DNA of 48,785 nt from a candidate division CSSED10-310 bacterium (lineage in GTDB: Bacteria > CSSED10-310): the NCBI GenBank assembly GCA_016931515.1, contig JAFGEQ010000017.1, positions 1-48,785 on the forward strand, written 5' to 3'. Shown in pieces: positions 38,960 to 47,305 of this stretch. The stretch's first letter is position 1. The number at the start of each line of letters is the position of its first letter. The notes under the pieces were generated by a model. It saw nothing but the letters and a program-made list of their open reading frames with translations, was not told the DNA's origin and did no database searches. The translations under genes and the position numbers were made by a program.

Positions 38960-39646
38960 TTATGCGGACTCGGTCCATCCGAGTCGGCCGATCAAGTCGA
39001 CAAATTCACAATCGCCATGATACGTGATATCAAAGTAGACATCATTGTCGCAATCCGTTCGTTGTATTTTAATCATTTTCTGGGCATCGCGCGCTCCAAC
39101 GGGCAACACCATGATTCCACCGTTAACGAGTTGGTAACAGACCGTTTCCGGGATATCGGGTGCGCCGGCGGTGATAATGATCCGATCGAAGGGAGCCGCA
39201 GACGGCCATCCCTGACTTCCATCCCCTTGTTCAATCCGGGTTGTAGAATAGCCCAGTCGGAGCAGGCGATCTTTGGCTTGACGCACGAGTTGCATATGCC
39301 ATTCAACGGAATACACTTTACGGCAGAGTTCGGACAGGATGGCTGTCTGATACCCTGAGCCGGATCCGATTTCCAGAATCCGGTGATTGGGTTTCACATC
39401 GAGTAACTCTGTCATGAACGCGACCGTGGAGGGTTTGGAAATAGTCTGTTCGCAACCGATCGGCAGTCGAGTGTCTTTATATGCTTGGTGACTGAAGGCG
39501 GGGTCGACGAATTCATGACGCGGAATCCTGGACATTGCGCGAACGATCTCGGGTGATGACAGATAACCACTATTCTTGAGAAAATCAATCATAGCTTCCC
39601 GGTTCATCTTGTCTCGGATATTTTCGGCAATATTTTGATAAGCCAT
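38960..39646 (-). CDS. pcm: Protein-L-isoaspartate O-methyltransferase
   Basis: This 228-residue enzyme methylates isoaspartyl residues to start their repair. The SAM-binding motif [15 protein letters not shown], the family block [12 protein letters not shown] with [16 protein letters not shown], and [15 protein letters not shown] are present. Length fits the 205-230 norm. The ribosome site is weak. It starts 22 bases after the 3' end of tRNA-Pro(GGG) and may be co-transcribed with it. Confidence 0.95.
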   Translation of the reverse strand: MAYQNIAENIRDKMNREAMIDFLKNSGYLSSPEIVRAMSRIPRHEFVDPAFSHQAYKDTRLPIGCEQTISKPSTVAFMTELLDVKPNHRILEIGSGSGYQTAILSELCRKVYSVEWHMQLVRQAKDRLLRLGYSTTRIEQGDGSQGWPSAAPFDRIIITAGAPDIPETVCYQLVNGGIMVLPVGARDAQKMIKIQRTDCDNDVYFDITYHGDCEFVDLIGRLGWTESA

Positions 39647-39665
39647 TGATAATCAGATAAAAAAA

Positions 39666-39743
<78 letters not shown>

Positions 39744-39757
39744 CACATACAACGGTG

Positions 39758-40099
39758 CTATCCTAATTCGTCCAGCACGTCTTGTAAACCTTTTTTTATT
39801 TTTCCAATTCTGTCGAGCAGAATTTCAGAATCAACGGAAGTCTCCTTCCCGGCGGGTTTGTCGTCGTTTTCCTGTTTCAGGCGATTTTTACACCCATTGA
39901 TTGTCAGCTTTTCAGAATATCTCAGCGTTGCAATCTTGCGAATAATCTCAACTTCGGCTTCATCGTACAATCTTTGTCCCGCACGACTCTTGTCGGGATG
40001 CAGTTCAATAAATTCATTTTCCCAATACCGCAATACATATGCCGGGATATTCAGCAGTTTACTTACTTCGCCGATTTTTAATCGCTTTTTTGGTTGCAT
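39758..40099 (-). CDS. MerR-family transcription regulator
   Basis: From ATG 40099 the protein has 113 residues. The N-terminal MerR helix-turn-helix is clear ([47 protein letters not shown]). The rest is a short charged helix without cysteines or a known ligand domain. This HTH start resembles HspR- or RacA-like MerR proteins found near scpAB and other housekeeping genes. AGGAGA lies about 11 bases before this ATG; ATG 40156 is the alternative and would extend the overlap with the upstream pseudouridine synthase from 41 to 98 bases. Confidence 0.8.
   Translation of the reverse strand: MQPKKRLKIGEVSKLLNIPAYVLRYWENEFIELHPDKSRAGQRLYDEAEVEIIRKIATLRYSEKLTINGCKNRLKQENDDKPAGKETSVDSEILLDRIGKIKKGLQDVLDELG
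39760..39788 (-). promoter_or_regulatory. Promoter of tRNA-Pro (GGG) inside the MerR-type gene
   Basis: On the minus strand TTTACA (39783-39788) and TAGGAT (39760-39765) are exactly 17 bases apart, and the start would be about 11 bases before the tRNA 5' end. The whole element lies within the last codons of the upstream MerR-type gene. Confidence 0.55.
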
Positions 40100-40946
40100 G
40101 TCGTTTGATATCTCCTGATCGCAATCGACGGGTTTGTGGCTTTTTTTGCGTCTCATCCTTAACCTGAATCCGCGATCTGATTCCAGTTGGCAGTCTGGCA
40201 GTGGACCGTTCCCTGTCGGTTGGTTGATAATGCTTCAACCCATTGATTTCCCGGGTTGTCAATTCCCGGTATTCGCCGGGTTTTAGGGTTCCGATAGCCA
40301 GATTTCCGATGGATAGTCTTATCAATTTAACGACGGGGTGGCCGGTGGCTTTCCCCATCCGACGGACTTGACGGTTCGCTCCGCCGGTTAAGGTTACACG
40401 TAGCCAGGCATTCTGATGAGTAGTCTTTTCGATTGAAACATCGAGAGCTTTTAGCAGCTGGTTATCATCGCGGATGCCTTTGCGCCATCGGATTAATGTT
40501 TCACGGGCGGGGATGTTTCGGACTTTCGCGAGATATGTTTTGGGAATACTGTTTCTCGGGTGAGCGATATCGTTGGCGAATAACCCGTCATTTGTATAAA
40601 GGATGGCGCCTTCAGTCTGGAAATCAAGGCGCCCGACAGGAAAAAGGCGCATGTTGAAATCAGGAAGAAGATCTTTGGCCAGCGGCCTGTTTTCAGGGTC
40701 CGAATCACTGACCAGATACCCTTTGGGTTTGTACAACAGCAGATAGATGAAGATGGGTGGTAAATCCACTTTTTCATCGTCAACCGTCACGATATCTACC
40801 CCTGGTTGAATCCGAATCCCGTGACCAGCCGTATCACCATTCACCTTGACGCGTCCTGACTTAATCAGGTCGTCACAGGACCTCCGGGATCCAAAGCCGG
40901 TGGTTGCCAAAAATCGTACGAGAGGGTAATCGGAATTATTTTTCAT
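40059..40946 (-). CDS. rluB: RsuA/RluB-family pseudouridine synthase
   Basis: From ATG 40946 the protein has 295 residues. An S4-like RNA-binding domain comes first ([28 protein letters not shown]), then the catalytic domain with GRLDFQTEG (catalytic Asp) and [20 protein letters not shown]. This subfamily modifies 23S (RluB/E/F) or 16S (RsuA) rRNA; the scpB neighbour favours RluB. A very basic C-terminal tail of about 60 residues overlaps the MerR-type gene. The longer frame from 41075 would overlap scpB by 140 bases and is unlikely. Confidence 0.88.
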   Translation of the reverse strand: MKNNSDYPLVRFLATTGFGSRRSCDDLIKSGRVKVNGDTAGHGIRIQPGVDIVTVDDEKVDLPPIFIYLLLYKPKGYLVSDSDPENRPLAKDLLPDFNMRLFPVGRLDFQTEGAILYTNDGLFANDIAHPRNSIPKTYLAKVRNIPARETLIRWRKGIRDDNQLLKALDVSIEKTTHQNAWLRVTLTGGANRQVRRMGKATGHPVVKLIRLSIGNLAIGTLKPGEYRELTTREINGLKHYQPTDRERSTARLPTGIRSRIQVKDETQKKPQTRRLRSGDIKRHATKKAIKNRRSK

Positions 40947-41562
40947 CAACAGACTCCAGATTAGATGTGGATGAGATATCATCAGTTTGTGGAAACGGTA
41001 TTTCCAGATATTTTGTGTCAGAATCCGCCAGATCGCGTTCGAATTCCTCGAGAGAGGGTAGAGATTGTAGTTCATCCAGTCCGAAGACCATCAGGAACTG
41101 CGGGGTTGTACCGTAGAGAAGCGGATTACCCGGACCGTGTTTTCGTCCCAGGATGGTGATGAGTTTTTTATCGAGCAGACTTTTCAGAACCCCCGAACAT
41201 TCCACTCCGCGAATGTTCTCGATCTCAGGTGCAGTGATCGGTTGGCGGTAAGCAACAATCGCCAGAGTCTCAAGTGAAGCTCTTGAAAAACGGGCTTTCC
41301 GAGTTGTAGTTTTTAGTCGACGGACAGCATCGGAGAACTCAGGACGTGTCACAATCTGCCAACCCCCGGCCAGCTTTACTATTTTTAACCCGGATTGCCG
41401 TTGATTATACCATTCAATAAATTCTGAAAGGGGTCCGACCTCATCATCTTGAAGATACTCGGATGCTATACGTAGAATCACTGTCTCCGAAATTGGTTCG
41501 GAGGAAGAAAAAAGTAATGCTTCACACAGAGAGAAAAACAATGAATCGCTCATTTCTGCCAT
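40936..41562 (-). CDS. scpB: Segregation and condensation protein B
   Basis: This 208-residue ScpB pairs with the kleisin ScpA in the SMC condensin complex. It shows two winged-helix domains; the landmarks are LCEALLFSSSEPIS, SRASLETLAIVAYRQPITAPEIENIRGV and GRKHGPGNPLLYGTTPQFL. The C-terminal tail is acidic. The ATG directly follows the scpA stop. rluB starts 11 bases before its stop, the same order as in many bacteria. Confidence 0.95.
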   Translation of the reverse strand: MAEMSDSLFFSLCEALLFSSSEPISETVILRIASEYLQDDEVGPLSEFIEWYNQRQSGLKIVKLAGGWQIVTRPEFSDAVRRLKTTTRKARFSRASLETLAIVAYRQPITAPEIENIRGVECSGVLKSLLDKKLITILGRKHGPGNPLLYGTTPQFLMVFGLDELQSLPSLEEFERDLADSDTKYLEIPFPQTDDISSTSNLESVDEK

Positions 41563-42300
41563 TTATTCCTGACGGGGTTTACACAACACCAACCGGATAT
41601 CACTCATCAAACATCTCTGTCTGGCTCTTATCAGTTGAGTTCGAACCAGTTCAAGGATAGCGAGGAATGTAGCAATAACATCCTGACGGCTTGACGCATC
41701 ATCGAATACCTCCGAAAAGAGCAATGTGCCGTTCTCCCTGATTAATTCCAGGATTCGCGTCATTTTTTCCCGGACGGAGACGGGGCTCGGGCGGACGATA
41801 TGTGCTATTACATCCTTTCGTCTGATGATAATATCTTTCAAAGCGGTTAAAAGGTCAACAAGGGACACATCGATTATCCAGTCTTTTCCGCCCTGTATTT
41901 CATCGGGTGTCGACGGACGAGAATACATTCGGTGGCGAATCTGTTCCATATCTTCCAACTTCAAACTTGCTTCCTTGAAAAGCTCATACTGCTTCAGGCG
42001 ACGGATCAACTCTTCCCGGGGATCCTCTTCCTCTAAATTATCGGCAGTATTCTCCGATGGAGGAAGCAGCATACGAGATTTAATCAGAATGAGTGTCGCC
42101 GCCATCACAAGGAAGTCGCCCGCAACATCCAGGTCAAGCTCTTTCATCAATTCGATTGTTTCAAGATACTGATCAGTAATCCGGGCGATGGAAATCGCTG
42201 AAATATCGATCTGCTGAGAACGAATCAGGTGCAGAAGAAGGTCAAGCGGTCCTTCGAACAATTCCAATTTGATCCGGATATAATCGTCAATTCGATTCAT
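41563..42300 (-). CDS. scpA: Segregation and condensation protein A (kleisin)
   Basis: This 245-residue ScpA bridges the SMC heads. The N-terminal KLELFEGPLDLLLHLIRSQQIDI is the family signature, followed by LDVAGDFLVMAATLILIKSRMLLP. The C-terminal winged-helix part ends FLAILELVRTQLIRARQ. It overlaps the M50 protease gene by 4 bases and abuts scpB, so the three genes are likely co-translated. The smc gene is not in the window. Confidence 0.95.
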   Translation of the reverse strand: MNRIDDYIRIKLELFEGPLDLLLHLIRSQQIDISAISIARITDQYLETIELMKELDLDVAGDFLVMAATLILIKSRMLLPPSENTADNLEEEDPREELIRRLKQYELFKEASLKLEDMEQIRHRMYSRPSTPDEIQGGKDWIIDVSLVDLLTALKDIIIRRKDVIAHIVRPSPVSVREKMTRILELIRENGTLLFSEVFDDASSRQDVIATFLAILELVRTQLIRARQRCLMSDIRLVLCKPRQE

Positions 42301-42956
42301 GAGTAGATCAGTTGAACTCCCGCGACTATCTGCAGAAGACGGAGAAAGACATTTCCGACAGGTTGGAGATAGAAGATATATATCCAGTTGGTCAGCAATA
42401 GAATTGCAAGAAACACGATTGTAATTTTGCGACTAAGCTGTTTGTAATTGAACAGAGCTTTTGGAGATAGAAACATCTGGATCACACCGGATCCGTCAAG
42501 TGGAGAGATGGGTAGCAGATTGAACAGCATCAGCAGGATATTGATTCGAATCAGGCTAACCAGAATGAACAGGATGAAGTGAACTCCATCGGATTCTGTG
42601 CCGATGAACAGCAGGCTTCGTACGATGACGCTGCAAAACAGGGCGAGCATCAAGTTTGAAGCGGGGCCTGCGATCGAAACGAGCGCGTCATCGCGGCGGG
42701 GATATCTCAGATTACTCAAATTGACTGGAACGGGTTTCGCCCACCCGAACACGCCAAGTCCAGTGAATGAGAGAACAAGAGGCAACATGATCGTTCCAAT
42801 CGGATCGATATGCACAATCGGGTTCAGCGACATACGGCCCAAATTTTTTGCTGTTGGATCTCCGAGATAGTCGGCCACCCAGGCATGCGCAAATTCGTGA
42901 ACCGACAGAGAGATTATTATGACAACCATAGATATGATAACGGACACAATGATCAT
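42297..42956 (-). CDS. Site-2-protease-type M50 metalloprotease
   Basis: This 219-residue integral membrane protease carries the zinc motif HEFAH (20-24) in the first helix and the third ligand in LLPISPLDGSG (Asp154). It is a compact five- to six-helix form without PDZ or CBS domains, like the YwhC/Rip3-type group often found beside scpA. Substrate is unknown. GGAGG precedes the ATG. The 191 bases upstream (42957-43147) contain no gene I can support. Confidence 0.88.
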   Translation of the reverse strand: MIIVSVIISMVVIIISLSVHEFAHAWVADYLGDPTAKNLGRMSLNPIVHIDPIGTIMLPLVLSFTGLGVFGWAKPVPVNLSNLRYPRRDDALVSIAGPASNLMLALFCSVIVRSLLFIGTESDGVHFILFILVSLIRINILLMLFNLLPISPLDGSGVIQMFLSPKALFNYKQLSRKITIVFLAILLLTNWIYIFYLQPVGNVFLRLLQIVAGVQLIYS

Positions 42957-43147
42957 GGTGACCTCCAGGTTCCCTTCATCTTACAGGTTCAGGAACCAAG
43001 ATGAAAGATGGACGGCAGGCACTGGATACGCTCCTGAATGCTTCGCCGGATAGCCGGAGTAATAATTCGATCCGAAGAATGACTCAGCAAAGATTCAGTG
43101 CGATGAATATGGAGACGATGAGTCAGGTTTTTTCGGATTTCACAATA

Positions 43148-44029
43148 TCACGCCCGTGGATGATAAGTGCTGACGATTTGTTTCATTCTTTCTCTGGCGA
43201 CATGCGTATAGATTTCCGTCGTTGAGATACTTGCATGTCCCAGCATTTCCTGGACTGCCCTGAGGTCAGCTCCATTTGCGACCAGATGAGTTGCAAAGCT
43301 GTGCCTTAGCATATGCGGATGGATATTCCCAGGGGCTCCTGCCTGAAGAGCATACTTCCTGACCAGACGCCAGATGGAAATCCTGGAAAACTTACCTCCA
43401 AAACGGTTCAGATAAACCTGATCCACACTTTTCCGTTTTTTTATCTGGAGCGGTCGAACCTCGGTCAGATATCTATGAATCCAATCGGCGGCTATTTGCC
43501 CGAGAGGAATCAATCGCTCTTTTCCACCTTTTCCTGTGCATTGTATAAAGCCCCTGTCAATGTGAAGATTGAACAATTCAAGGGATACCAGTTCGGATAC
43601 ACGCATTCCGGTTGCATACATTGTTTCCAGAATCGACCGGTCCCTTATCCCTTGGAGTGTTGAGGTATCAGGAGCACGCATCAGGGCATCGACCCAGGCG
43701 GTCGAGACAGGTTTAGGCAGGCGGGTGGTTCTGAATCGGATACGAATATCTTCTGTTGGGTCGTCAGTACGAATTCCCTGATCCATCATAAACTGATAAA
43801 AAATCCTTATCGCGCTTAGTTTTCTTGCAATCGAGCGCGCCGCGATACCGGTCTGGTGGAGATTTTCGATATAGTGCCTGATACCTGTATCATCAATAGC
43901 GTCCACAGGTAATGAATTTTGAATAAAATGCTGAACATCCCGCGCATATGCGTCCACAGTATGGCCGGAAAGATTTCGAACGACAACCATGTAATGAACG
44001 AATCGGTCAAAGAGCGAAGATTGATTCAC
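43148..44029 (-). CDS. xerD: Tyrosine recombinase, XerD type
   Basis: This 293-residue recombinase resolves chromosome dimers at dif. All catalytic residues are present: Arg143, Lys167 or Lys170, His239, Arg242, His265 and Tyr274 (motifs GMRVSEL, HPHMLRHSFATHL, LGHASISTTEIYTHV). The N-terminal SAM-like core-binding domain covers about 5-95. Length (293) and the scpA/scpB neighbourhood fit a housekeeping Xer rather than a phage integrase. XerC versus XerD cannot be settled without its partner. Confidence 0.87.
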   Translation of the reverse strand: MNQSSLFDRFVHYMVVVRNLSGHTVDAYARDVQHFIQNSLPVDAIDDTGIRHYIENLHQTGIAARSIARKLSAIRIFYQFMMDQGIRTDDPTEDIRIRFRTTRLPKPVSTAWVDALMRAPDTSTLQGIRDRSILETMYATGMRVSELVSLELFNLHIDRGFIQCTGKGGKERLIPLGQIAADWIHRYLTEVRPLQIKKRKSVDQVYLNRFGGKFSRISIWRLVRKYALQAGAPGNIHPHMLRHSFATHLVANGADLRAVQEMLGHASISTTEIYTHVARERMKQIVSTYHPRA

Positions 44030-44044
44030 CGACGTTATCAGGGA

Positions 44045-44899
44045 TCAGGATCCCTTTTTTCGGGCCGTTTCAAGAAACGGAAATGGCATGACCTTCATTT
44101 CAACGGGTGTTCCCATAATCTGGGTGACAGCGCCGGTACCATATGATTTCAGTGTGAGCGTATTCCGAAATGCCTGTGGTGGTTTTGGGGGAGTCTCGGG
44201 TTTTAATTTATTTACTGAACTGGTTGTGCTGTTGTAGGAGACCTTGACGATTCCGCTGAAAGGCACATCCGATTGCAGGAAATATTCGACCGACAGTTCG
44301 GTAGTGTCCTCGAGATTTAAAAAACCAAGGTTGACGGATGATGTGAAATGGCTTGTATTCCGGACACCGGAACACGTCACGGGTGTTTCGTTAACGGTGA
44401 ATGTCTGGTTTTCGAGAATGGACGTCCGCGGTGGTTCGATATTTTGCACATTACCATATCGCCGGGTACTGTTGTCTTCAACAAAATAGGGTGAAAACCG
44501 TTTCAGATGCTGTTGAGGAACCTGCTCTGGCGTATTCGCATCCTCCTGGATGATAACTTGCTTTACATCCTCCCAGAATGTGAATCCATTTTCGGGATTG
44601 AACAGAGGTTTTTCCTTTGCCAGAAACTTGGTGATTTTAACCCCATTATCACTATCTTCTCGTATTTCCAGCCAATGATAGAGCTGATTCTCAACCATTT
44701 CCTTCCCGACCGATGCCAACCGCAATGTTCCTTGTGTTACCGTTCCATCGGTATTCAGGCGGTCGATATCGTACAGTGCCCATGCACCATCCGACCAGAG
44801 AGTTGCCGACGGCAACTCACGCGGTGCCTGGTTACACCCCACCGTGATGCCGAGTGTCAGGAGAAACAATAGAATAAGAGTCTGTTTTGACCGCAACAT
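44045..44899 (-). CDS. Unknown lipoprotein
   Basis: From ATG 44899 (AGGAAGG upstream) this 284-residue protein starts with a Lys/Arg pair, a hydrophobic segment (TLILLFLLTLGIT) and Cys22 in TVGCN, a plausible lipoprotein signal with an atypical box. The mature part is polar, apparently beta-rich, with a Pro-rich stretch (PETPPKPPQAF) near the C-terminus. No known domain is recognised. It lies between rpsT and xerD, likely in the same transcript. It is probably anchored in the outer membrane. Confidence 0.65.
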   Translation of the reverse strand: MLRSKQTLILLFLLTLGITVGCNQAPRELPSATLWSDGAWALYDIDRLNTDGTVTQGTLRLASVGKEMVENQLYHWLEIREDSDNGVKITKFLAKEKPLFNPENGFTFWEDVKQVIIQEDANTPEQVPQQHLKRFSPYFVEDNSTRRYGNVQNIEPPRTSILENQTFTVNETPVTCSGVRNTSHFTSSVNLGFLNLEDTTELSVEYFLQSDVPFSGIVKVSYNSTTSSVNKLKPETPPKPPQAFRNTLTLKSYGTGAVTQIMGTPVEMKVMPFPFLETARKKGS

Positions 44900-44952
44900 T
44901 TTGCCTTCCTCTCTGCAGGGTGCCTTCCGGGCTGGAGTCATGTCGGCTATTA

Positions 44953-45225
44953 TCAGTTTTGCTGGCTCAGATTGAGGATATGTTTGTTCAAGCGGCTTTT
45001 TGTTCTGGCAGCGACATTTTGATGCAGGATGCCTAAAGACACCATCTTGTCGACAATGGGGACAAGCTTTTTGTATTCCGTCTTTGCAGCTTCAAGGTTT
45101 TTGTCTTCCAATGCCATCCGAACCGATTTGATCGCATTTCGGACGCGGGTTCTTCTTGCCTTGTTTCTTTCATTCGCGGTAATGCTCTGCCGAATTCTCT
45201 TTATTGCTGATTTGCTATGCGCCAT
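44953..45225 (-). CDS. rpsT: 30S ribosomal protein S20
   Basis: From ATG 45225 this is the usual S20 of 90 residues (AHSKSAIKRIRQSITANERNKARR at the start), a helical protein that binds 16S rRNA helices 9 and 44. GGAGG lies about 10 bases upstream. A longer frame to 45291 would begin inside the promoter at 45263-45291 and is rejected. The lipoprotein gene follows after 53 bases without a terminator. Confidence 0.94.
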   Translation of the reverse strand: MAHSKSAIKRIRQSITANERNKARRTRVRNAIKSVRMALEDKNLEAAKTEYKKLVPIVDKMVSLGILHQNVAARTKSRLNKHILNLSQQN

Positions 45226-45262
45226 TTTTTGTTTGCCTCCAAATTCCAAATAAACCCTGGAA

Positions 45263-45291
45263 AGTTTAGGCTGCCTTTCTAACACTGTCAA
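45263..45291 (-). promoter_or_regulatory. Promoter of rpsT
   Basis: On the minus strand a perfect TTGACA (45286-45291) and TAAACT (45263-45268) are 17 bases apart. The start site would lie about 31 bases before the rpsT ATG. It may drive rpsT, the lipoprotein gene, xerD and possibly genes beyond. Confidence 0.65.
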
Positions 45292-45314
45292 GCAGGTTAT
45301 TCAAGAAGATTTTA

Positions 45315-45860
45315 TCATCGGGAAGCGGTATTGACTTGAGTCATATACCGCCTAAGCGCTTCATATAATACAATTGCGCACGAATTTCCAACATTTAATG
45401 AACCTTTATATCCGTACATTGGAATTTCAATCACACTGTCACACGACTCGAGCGTCTCTGAACTGATTCCTTCGACTTCATACCCGAAAACGAATGCGAC
45501 TGGAAACGAGAACACACAATTCCATAACGGTGTGCTGACATCGGTATGCTCGACACCGATAACCGTGACGCCACGGTTTTTCAGACTTGTAACCGAATCG
45601 ACTGCATTCGGATAATATTCCCAGGGAACCGTATCCTGAGCACCCAGTGCGGTTTTGGCGATTTCTTTACGTGGAGGGCGACCGGTAATACCACACAAGT
45701 GCAGCGTATCTATACGCGAAGCATCCGCTGTCCGGAAGATCGATCCGACGTTGTACAAGCTCCGGATATTATCCAGAACAGCGTAGATGGGAAATCGCGC
45801 TGTGAATAACTCGTTCATCAGTTCGGGTGGTTTCCGGCAACTGGTCAGTATCTTTTTCAT
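45315..45860 (-). CDS. SpoU-type RNA 2'-O-ribose methyltransferase
   Basis: This 181-residue SPOUT enzyme lacks the N-terminal substrate domain of RlmB and resembles short TrmH/TrmL-like proteins. Motif 1 is NIRSLYNVGSIFRTADA (about 31-47), motif 2 FVFGYEVEGIS and motif 3 IPMYGYKGSLNVGNSCAI; these form the SAM-binding knot. The substrate (a tRNA or 23S rRNA position) cannot be fixed. It overlaps the DapL-like gene by 4 bases. Confidence 0.9.
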   Translation of the reverse strand: MKKILTSCRKPPELMNELFTARFPIYAVLDNIRSLYNVGSIFRTADASRIDTLHLCGITGRPPRKEIAKTALGAQDTVPWEYYPNAVDSVTSLKNRGVTVIGVEHTDVSTPLWNCVFSFPVAFVFGYEVEGISSETLESCDSVIEIPMYGYKGSLNVGNSCAIVLYEALRRYMTQVNTASR

Positions 45861-47032
45861 TTTGTCGGGAAGTTGAACTTTTGAAGGCGATCTATGGCTT
45901 GAACCAGACGCGATTCGGGTTGAAAAATAGTAGCTCGCAGAAATCCTTCACCCGATGGACCGAATCCGCTTCCGGGTGTCAGGATGATGCCGGTTTCGGA
46001 CAGGATGGTTCGAGCGGCATCTACGGAGTTCGGAAATGGGGTTTTAAACCAGGCATAAGGTGTGTTCAGCAGTCCGGTCATGGGAAATCCAAGCATTTTA
46101 AGTCCATTGGTCAGGATATTTGCCCGGCGGCCATAAATCTCAAAGTTGGATTGAACAATGGGTTTTACTGCCGGGTCGGTCAAGGCGGCGAGACCCCCCG
46201 CCTGATCGTAATTTGATGCGCCGGAATCCCGGTTGGAACGGTAGCGGTGCCAGTACTTCCGCACGGCTGGATTTTTAATCAGAACCCAACTAAGCCGGTC
46301 TCCTGTCATAGAAAATGGCTTTGAAAAACTCCCAACTTCAATGCCCACATCCTCACCTCCCGGCAGTTCAAAAATACTGAAGGCGGACGACGGATGATTA
46401 CCTGGAACAAAATCCGCGTAAGCAATATCCATTACAATCAGGCACTGGAACCGGAGAGCTGTATCAATCATCGTCCGGATATACGATCGTTCTGCCGTTA
46501 CACCTGTCGGATTATTGGGATAACAAAGATAGATTAACGCTATTTTTCCTTCGATTGCGTCAGGATCGAATTCCGGCTGATAGTAATTTTCGAATGTACC
46601 TCTCAAAAAATGTATTCTCTGCTGCCGGTATCCGGCGGCATCTCGATAAACAGGATAAGCAGGATCGAGAATGATAACTGAATCCCCGCTTTCAGCAAAG
46701 ACAGCATTCAGATCGAACAGATCGGTTTTGGCTCCCGGACCGATGTAAAACTGATCCGGGTCTGCATTGACGCCAAAGCGTTCGGCGTAATGATTTGCCA
46801 GAGCTTCTCTCAAATCTAGACGTCCTTGGGAGGTTGGATATCCGTGATATCTGGACTTATGTTCTCTTGCGATCGCATCCCGAATGGGTGCCGGAGTCGG
46901 AAGATCGGGATCGCCGATACCCAGATTGATAACTCGGCATTTTTGATCTGCGTCAAGAGCCGAATACGCCTGTTCCATCGCCTGGAACAGATAAGGGTGA
47001 TCCCAAGCTTGAAATCCTTTATTGATACGCAT
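45857..47032 (-). CDS. dapL: LL-diaminopimelate aminotransferase-like PLP enzyme
   Basis: This 391-residue class I aminotransferase has the PLP lysine Lys238 in GSFSKPFSMTGDRLSW, the cofactor residues YPNNPTG (171-177), Asp202 and Tyr205, and GIGDPDLPTPAPI near the N-terminus. These fit the DapL group, which makes LL-diaminopimelate for lysine and cell wall in one step. Related alanine or aspartate aminotransferases are a possible alternative. It lies 22 bases after the small HTH gene and overlaps the SpoU-type gene. Confidence 0.68.
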   Translation of the reverse strand: MRINKGFQAWDHPYLFQAMEQAYSALDADQKCRVINLGIGDPDLPTPAPIRDAIAREHKSRYHGYPTSQGRLDLREALANHYAERFGVNADPDQFYIGPGAKTDLFDLNAVFAESGDSVIILDPAYPVYRDAAGYRQQRIHFLRGTFENYYQPEFDPDAIEGKIALIYLCYPNNPTGVTAERSYIRTMIDTALRFQCLIVMDIAYADFVPGNHPSSAFSIFELPGGEDVGIEVGSFSKPFSMTGDRLSWVLIKNPAVRKYWHRYRSNRDSGASNYDQAGGLAALTDPAVKPIVQSNFEIYGRRANILTNGLKMLGFPMTGLLNTPYAWFKTPFPNSVDAARTILSETGIILTPGSGFGPSGEGFLRATIFQPESRLVQAIDRLQKFNFPTK

Positions 47033-47054
47033 CGCAATGTTTCACTGGACCGGA

Positions 47055-47240
47055 TTATTTGAAGCAACCGAGTTGACAGGATGCAATCTTTATTTTCAGT
47101 CGGTTGGCAGCCTCGCCGATCACTCTTGGAGAGACTTTTAATTCAGCGGCGATTTTCAGAGCGGAAGCGCATGTCAATTTTTCATCCGTCAAAGCGTTCC
47201 GAACCATTGTGTCGATTATGGTTTGTTTTTCTTGATTCAT
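47055..47240 (-). CDS. Small helix-turn-helix protein with C-terminal Cys pair
   Basis: This 61-residue protein begins with a strong AAGGAGA ribosome site. The middle (ASALKIAAELKVSPRVIGEAANRLKI, about 25-50) reads as a helix-turn-helix. It ends IKIASCQLGCFK, with Cys55 and Cys59, plus Cys24 at the start of the first HTH helix; a metal or redox role is possible. I do not recognise a named family with confidence. Its own promoter and its place as first gene before dapL suggest it could regulate that operon. Confidence 0.65.
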   Translation of the reverse strand: MNQEKQTIIDTMVRNALTDEKLTCASALKIAAELKVSPRVIGEAANRLKIKIASCQLGCFK

Positions 47241-47276
47241 CAGAGATCTCCTTGGATACCCGTCATTGCCATGCGT

Positions 47277-47305
47277 AATCTAGGCAGAGGAATGAATTCT
47301 GTCAA
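47277..47305 (-). promoter_or_regulatory. Promoter of the HTH-dapL-spoU operon
   Basis: On the minus strand a perfect TTGACA (47300-47305) and TAGATT (47277-47282) are 17 bases apart, with the start about 30 bases before the ATG at 47240. The -35 box overlaps the stop codon of the upstream amidohydrolase gene. Confidence 0.65.

Noticed and set aside
43001-43225. 74-residue + strand frame in the M50-xerD spacer
   Set aside because: It runs 78 bases into xerD, has no ribosome site, and matches no pattern. The TGACTCA/TGAGTCA pairing in the spacer with TTTTTT after it falls inside this frame, so it does not act as its terminator.
44041-44060. GGGATCAGGATCCC followed by six T on the + strand
   Set aside because: It looks like a terminator, but no + strand gene precedes it, and it encodes the Lys-Lys-Gly-Ser-stop end of the minus-strand lipoprotein.
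45226-45291. 22-residue extension of S20
   Set aside because: It covers the predicted promoter, and S20 is normally about 88-90 residues.
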